Positions 22,453 to 23,229 of a stretch of 23,229 bases of DNA are shown here, in pieces. Every line of letters starts with the position of its first letter. The stretch's first letter is position 1. Under the pieces are notes generated by a model, which worked only from the letters and a program-made list of their open reading frames with translations, was not told the DNA's origin and made no database searches. The position numbers and the translations under genes were made by a program. The DNA is from Ichthyophonus hoferi. Its lineage: Eukaryota > Opisthokonta > Ichthyosporea > Ichthyophonida > Ichthyophonidae. The stretch lies in NCBI GenBank assembly GCA_002751075.1, contig NAOQ01000397.1, positions 24,854 to 48,082 of the forward strand, read 5' to 3'.

Positions 22453-23024
22453 ATACGTGCGTGTGCAGACCTTTTTAATATTATATACTATCATACAGAC
22501 TATCATACAGATTATCATACAGACTATCATACATACTATTATACATACTATTATATAAACTATAATACATCCTATTAAAAATACTATCATACTATTATAC
22601 TATCATACATACCATCATACTATTATACTATCATACATACTATTATACTACCATACATACCATCATACTATTATACTGTCATACATACCATCATACTATT
22701 ATACTATCATACATACCATCATAATATTATACTATCATACATACCATCATACTATTATACTACCATACATACCATCATACTATCATACTATCATACTATC
22801 ATACATACTATCCTACACCTGTAAACCTGTAAGATAGAAAAATAAGAACCTAAACATAGAGTTAGAGATAATAAGCAAAAAGATAAAGCACTTATGAACC
22901 AATAAGGAAGGAGAAGCAGGGATGGATAGAGAAAGAGGTATATAATATTCTAACCAATAGCTATGCAGTGATCAGCCCGATCGCCCAACTGTTACTGGCT
23001 CGGATTTCGATCACGCTCTTGCAG
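15908..23024 (+). CDS. AFG2B: AFG2B (SPATA5L1) AAA ATPase, 5' part, 14 exons
   Basis: Exons: 15908-16012, 16619-16721, 16789-16838, 17049-17180, 17438-17527, 17967-18125, 18747-18849, 19444-19523, 19893-20021, 20586-20749, 21086-21147, 21748-21786, 22064-22157, 22969-23024. They give 455 residues and all phases agree; the last ends in phase 1 and continues off the window. The N domain (about 1-210) starts with the RCRL segment of the family. The first AAA domain begins at VGGLG (214). It has Walker A GLPGVGKT (253-260), a GES segment (288-290), Walker B LFIDE (312-316), DALCP and ESRVVA, sensor 1 Asn358 in GATNRP, arginine fingers Arg369 and Arg372, and [14 protein letters not shown]. The second AAA domain is not in the window. 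In vertebrates AFG2B works with AFG2A, CINP and C1orf109 in 60S maturation and replisome turnover. Exons 3 to 6 have the least certain edges. Intron 12 appears U12-type. Confidence 0.92.
16111..16258. repeat. (GTGTAT)/(TATC)n microsatellite
   Basis: A compound TG/TA array in AFG2B intron 1. It starts about 100 bp after the exon 1 donor and gives rise to the Tyr/Ile/His-rich minus-strand frame at 16029-16301. Confidence 0.9.
16337..16396. repeat. 30-bp tandem duplication
   Basis: Two adjacent 30-bp copies (16337-16366 and 16367-16396) starting CAGTATCTCA and ending TTGGTGG differ at two positions. They lie in AFG2B intron 1, 220 bp before exon 2. Confidence 0.9.
18891..19035. repeat. Degenerate ~30-bp array carrying ATTGG
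   Basis: In AFG2B intron 7, ATTGG (once ATTGA) recurs at 18892, 18924, 18953, 18983, 19015 and 19030. The first five are spaced 29-32 bp apart, and each is followed by a pyrimidine-rich stretch of the type TTCTTTGTTTCC or TCATTCTCTTCCC. The copies are too diverged to be a recent tandem repeat, yet the pentamer and spacing are kept. Confidence 0.7.
19349..19437. repeat. ~28-bp minisatellite next to the Walker A exon
   Basis: Three copies of a unit like AGAGTATAAGGTAGTAACAT run up to six bases before the exon 8 acceptor (GTGCAG|GT at 19443). The array is purine-rich, so this acceptor has a poor pyrimidine tract. Confidence 0.8.
20031..20060. repeat. (TATAAY)n microsatellite
   Basis: Five TATAAC/TATAAT hexamers just after the exon 9 donor of AFG2B. 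Translated, they give the Tyr-Asn repeat at the end of the frame at 19899-20129, which is intronic. Confidence 0.9.
20384..20585 (+). repeat. C-rich CTACC/CTACCCTGTAT tract, AG-free, before exon 10
   Basis: The last 200 nt of AFG2B intron 9 consist of TACCTATA, CTACCTAT and CTACCCTGTAT words, ending in CTAACCTAACCTACG. Guanines are very few. I found no AG dinucleotide from 20384 until the acceptor itself at 20584-20585. It acts at least as an extended pyrimidine-rich acceptor region, and a CTAAC branch-like word lies about 25 nt upstream of the splice site. Confidence 0.85.
20755..21065. repeat. GTAT / GATGTATA satellite filling intron 10
   Basis: Nearly the whole 336-bp intron 10 of AFG2B is built from TATG, TATA and GATGTATA units, with a higher-order pattern in which ATAGATGTATAGATGTATAT blocks alternate with GTAT runs. 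The 168-codon minus-strand frame here (Tyr, Ile, His, Thr, Ser) is a translation of the repeat. Confidence 0.95.
21787..22063 (+). other. Probable U12-type AT-AC intron of AFG2B
   Basis: Exon 12 ends GATCTTG and the intron starts ATATCTTTCT, one base off the U12 donor consensus ATATCCTT. The intron ends TTTACTCAC, with GCCCTTAAC at 22046-22054 matching 7 of 9 bases of the U12 branch consensus TTCCTTAAC. The branch A lies 10 nt from the splice site. This join makes a GAG codon and yields [19 protein letters not shown], matching the family in length and pattern. The only GT-AG alternative (donor GTGGAT at 21777, acceptor CACAG at 22065) drops four residues of this segment. Confidence 0.65.
22151..22296 (+). 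repeat. Tandem duplication that copies a 5' splice site
   Basis: Two copies of about 66 bp, at 22151-22217 and 22230-22296 (offset 79 bp), both start with ATAAATAGTAAGACG. They share TCTAATKACATATAATTAAC. The first copy includes the last codons and donor of AFG2B exon 13 (GT at 22158); the second holds the same donor word at 22237. A TAG at 22156-22158 spans the true junction, so use of the downstream copy would end translation there. Confidence 0.85.
22407..22453. repeat. (TA)n(GT)n compound microsatellite
   Basis: About 11 TA units followed by about 12 GT units, in AFG2B intron 13. Confidence 0.95.
22486..22812. repeat. 28-bp minisatellite of ACTATCATAC-type words
   Basis: The array starts with 12-base ACTATCATACAG units and settles into a 28-bp unit (ATACCATCATACTATTATAC plus eight bases). 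I count about six 28-bp copies and one shorter copy between 22609 and 22796. Single-base differences separate the copies. It lies in AFG2B intron 13. Confidence 0.9.
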
Positions 23025-23106
23025 GTATGTCTAGATTGGCTTAAGATCTTATCCTACACCAATCGCATTGCCTAGAAACGGACACACATGTTCACATATA
23101 CACATG

Positions 23107-23107
<1 letters not shown>

Positions 23108-23155
<48 letters not shown>

Positions 23156-23168
23156 ATGTGTATGTGTA
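23108..23168. repeat. (TA)n(TG)n compound microsatellite
   Basis: A second TA-then-TG array, in the same order as the one at 22407-22453, in the intron after exon 14. The two arrays flank exon 14. Confidence 0.95.
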
Positions 23169-23175
23169 GTACGTA

Positions 23176-23222
23176 ACTTAACTTACGTATAGTACTATAC
23201 TAATTAATAACGTAAGTTAAGT
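23176..23222. repeat. 13-bp inverted repeat (hairpin)
   Basis: ACTTAACTTACGT (23176-23188) and its exact complement ACGTAAGTTAAGT (23210-23222) are separated by 21 bp. It follows directly after a microsatellite at the right edge. It could be one end of a small palindromic element that continues past the window, but one arm pair is not enough to say. Confidence 0.8.
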
Positions 23223-23229
23223 ACGAAGG

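Overview
The window looks like nuclear DNA from an animal or close relative. It is AT-rich (my estimate is about one third G+C) and full of AT-biased microsatellites. It carries intron-rich genes whose protein-level matches are to metazoan families. No bacterial-style operons, RNA genes, IS elements, CRISPR arrays or virus-like elements were seen. One intron reads best as a minor-spliceosome (U12, AT-AC) intron, so the organism probably keeps that machinery. An invertebrate, perhaps an early-branching one, fits, but I cannot name the species.

Layout, left to right. Positions 1-765 are AT pentanucleotide satellite and intron-like sequence. Positions 1014-766 on the minus strand hold one exon-like reading frame for a coiled coil with a strict seven-residue repeat; its gene would run off the left edge. 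Positions 1015-3384 hold no gene I can support, apart from a perfect 38-bp tandem repeat. Positions 3385-4311 (+) hold short exon-like pieces that resemble the C-terminal part of a PXK-like kinase gene, followed by a poly(A) signal. This gene is tentative.

Positions 4672-13073 (+) are a complete TBC1D22 gene, a Rab GTPase-activating protein. I assembled 16 exons whose phases all agree, giving 457 residues, with both catalytic fingers present. Positions 13074-15907 are intergenic, ending in a cluster of CCAAT boxes. From 15908 to the right edge (+) runs AFG2B (SPATA5L1), a tandem AAA ATPase. Fourteen exons (455 residues) cover the N domain and the first ATPase domain; the second ATPase domain lies beyond the window.

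The recognised genes belong to unrelated pathways (Rab/Golgi traffic; ribosome maturation and replisome proteostasis), so nothing suggests a functional cluster. The most unusual features are the probable U12 intron in AFG2B, a duplicated 5' splice site just downstream of it, a roughly 200-nt AG-free C-rich tract before the exon that carries sensor 1 and the arginine fingers, and a strong excess of the pentamer ATTGG/CCAAT throughout the introns.
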